The notes under the pieces were generated by a model, which had not been told where the DNA came from, did no database searches, and worked only from the letters and a program-made list of their open reading frames with translations. The translations under genes were made by a program, and so were the position numbers. From an uncultured Prevotella sp. (GTDB lineage Bacteria; Bacteroidota; Bacteroidia; Bacteroidales; Bacteroidaceae), in NCBI GenBank assembly GCA_934217675.1, contig CAKQCV010000025.1:1-33016 (forward strand): a stretch of 33,016 bases of DNA, read 5' to 3'. Positions 32,678-33,016 of the stretch are shown here, in pieces (positions within the stretch are counted from its first letter, which is position 1; each line of letters opens with the position of its first letter).

Positions 32678-33016
32678 TCACTTTGATTTGATACACTCAT
32701 CATATACCGCCAGTCCTTTCACTGTCAAAAGGTATTTCTGGCGAGGATGACGGGGAGAGTTGGGATAAAGCAAACGTACATATCCCTCACTGACAGCAGG
32801 CTTCAAATAAAGATTAAGAAAATTGTCTCTTCCCTTTAATTCCAAAGCATCCATCATACTCTTCACTGACAACTCTTGATTTCCAATAGCAATAATCAGC
32901 CGTTTGATATTAGCATTATCCGTGCGCAGCTTGTCCTGTACTTGTCCTGTACTTATCCCGTGTTTGTACTCTTCTTGCTGGTTACTTGTCCCACCTGCAA
33001 GGTTCGGCTGTACTTT
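32678..33016 (-). CDS. C-terminal end of a Fic/AlbA-type protein (5' part outside window)
   Basis: The frame is open from the window edge at 33016 to a stop at 32678: 112 residues, with the gene's front missing. It includes STGQVQDKLRTDNANIKRL, then the winged-helix-like LSVKSMMDALELKGRDNF and LYLKPAVSEGYVRLLYP, and it ends with RQKYLLTVKGLAVY. This matches the C-terminal domain shared by many Fic-family and AlbA_2 (RecG-like, Schlafen-type) proteins of Bacteroidetes, where TGQV repeats precede a wHTH. A nucleic-acid-binding or regulatory role is expected. Two 11-bp repeats (32930-32951 on the plus strand) underlie the degenerate linker. The catalytic domain cannot be seen. Confidence 0.72.
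   Translation of the reverse strand, partial: KVQPNLAGGTSNQQEEYKHGISTGQVQDKLRTDNANIKRLIIAIGNQELSVKSMMDALELKGRDNFLNLYLKPAVSEGYVRLLYPNSPRHPRQKYLLTVKGLAVYDECIKSK

Noticed and set aside
32508..32696. 62-codon minus-strand frame
   Set aside because: It covers a terminator and the palindrome cluster and lacks protein-like features.
32930..32962. Short CRISPR-like or regulatory tandem repeat
   Set aside because: Two 11-bp copies plus a diverged third lie in frame with the Fic-like coding region and reflect its degenerate TGQV linker; there are no spacers.

Overview
The window reads as chromosomal DNA of an AT-rich member of the Bacteroidales, most likely Prevotellaceae. The evidence is the gene content (KdgK/UxaA hexuronate genes, GH43 and SGNH glycan enzymes, a menF-menD-menB cluster, and an Rnf operon led by an RseC-like gene), the scarcity of Shine-Dalgarno sites, and repeated Bacteroidetes-type promoters (TTTG, about 19-20 nt, TAnnTTTG) close upstream of start codons. 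I ran no database search. Family names come from motifs and memory of the families.

Layout. 1-5732: hexuronate module, with a partial kdgK on the minus strand diverging from a LacI-type regulator, altronate dehydratase uxaA, an NhaC-like carrier and a coupled gene resembling a degenerate nucleotidyltransferase. 5752-8678: a secreted GH25 lysozyme with its own promoter almost on the start codon, a zinc-ribbon membrane protein, a strong terminator, a structured leader and a secreted SGNH hydrolase. 8767-12862 (minus): menaquinone genes, hotdog thioesterase - menF - menD - menB. 13061-14101 (minus): galE. 14345-20089 (minus): rseC-rnfB-C-D-G-E-A, a complete Rnf ion-pumping ferredoxin:NAD oxidoreductase. 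20246-23896 (minus): acyl-CoA ligase, GHL10-type glycoside hydrolase and a small acidic protein. 24038-27213 (plus): PD40-type lipid- or wall-associated protein, nucleoside phosphorylase, mltG. 27277-30041 (minus): an uncharacterised ATP-grasp protein and GH43. 30167-31591 (plus): mnmE. 31592-33016: visibly more GC-rich accessory DNA with two hairpin terminators, gene fragments, a DnaC/IstB-like ATPase with a damaged N-terminus, a dense cluster of palindromes, and the C-terminal end of a Fic/AlbA-type protein running off the window.

How it fits together. GH43 and SGNH enzymes would release or deacylate plant glycan sugars, and UxaA/KdgK feed pectin-type uronates into the 2-keto-3-deoxygluconate route. 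Menaquinone and Rnf serve anaerobic electron transport. The most unusual items are the ATP-grasp protein beside GH43, two RNA candidates (7801-7886 and about 12890-13039), mutually exclusive hairpins before the NhaC-like gene, and the palindrome cluster in the accessory DNA just past mnmE.
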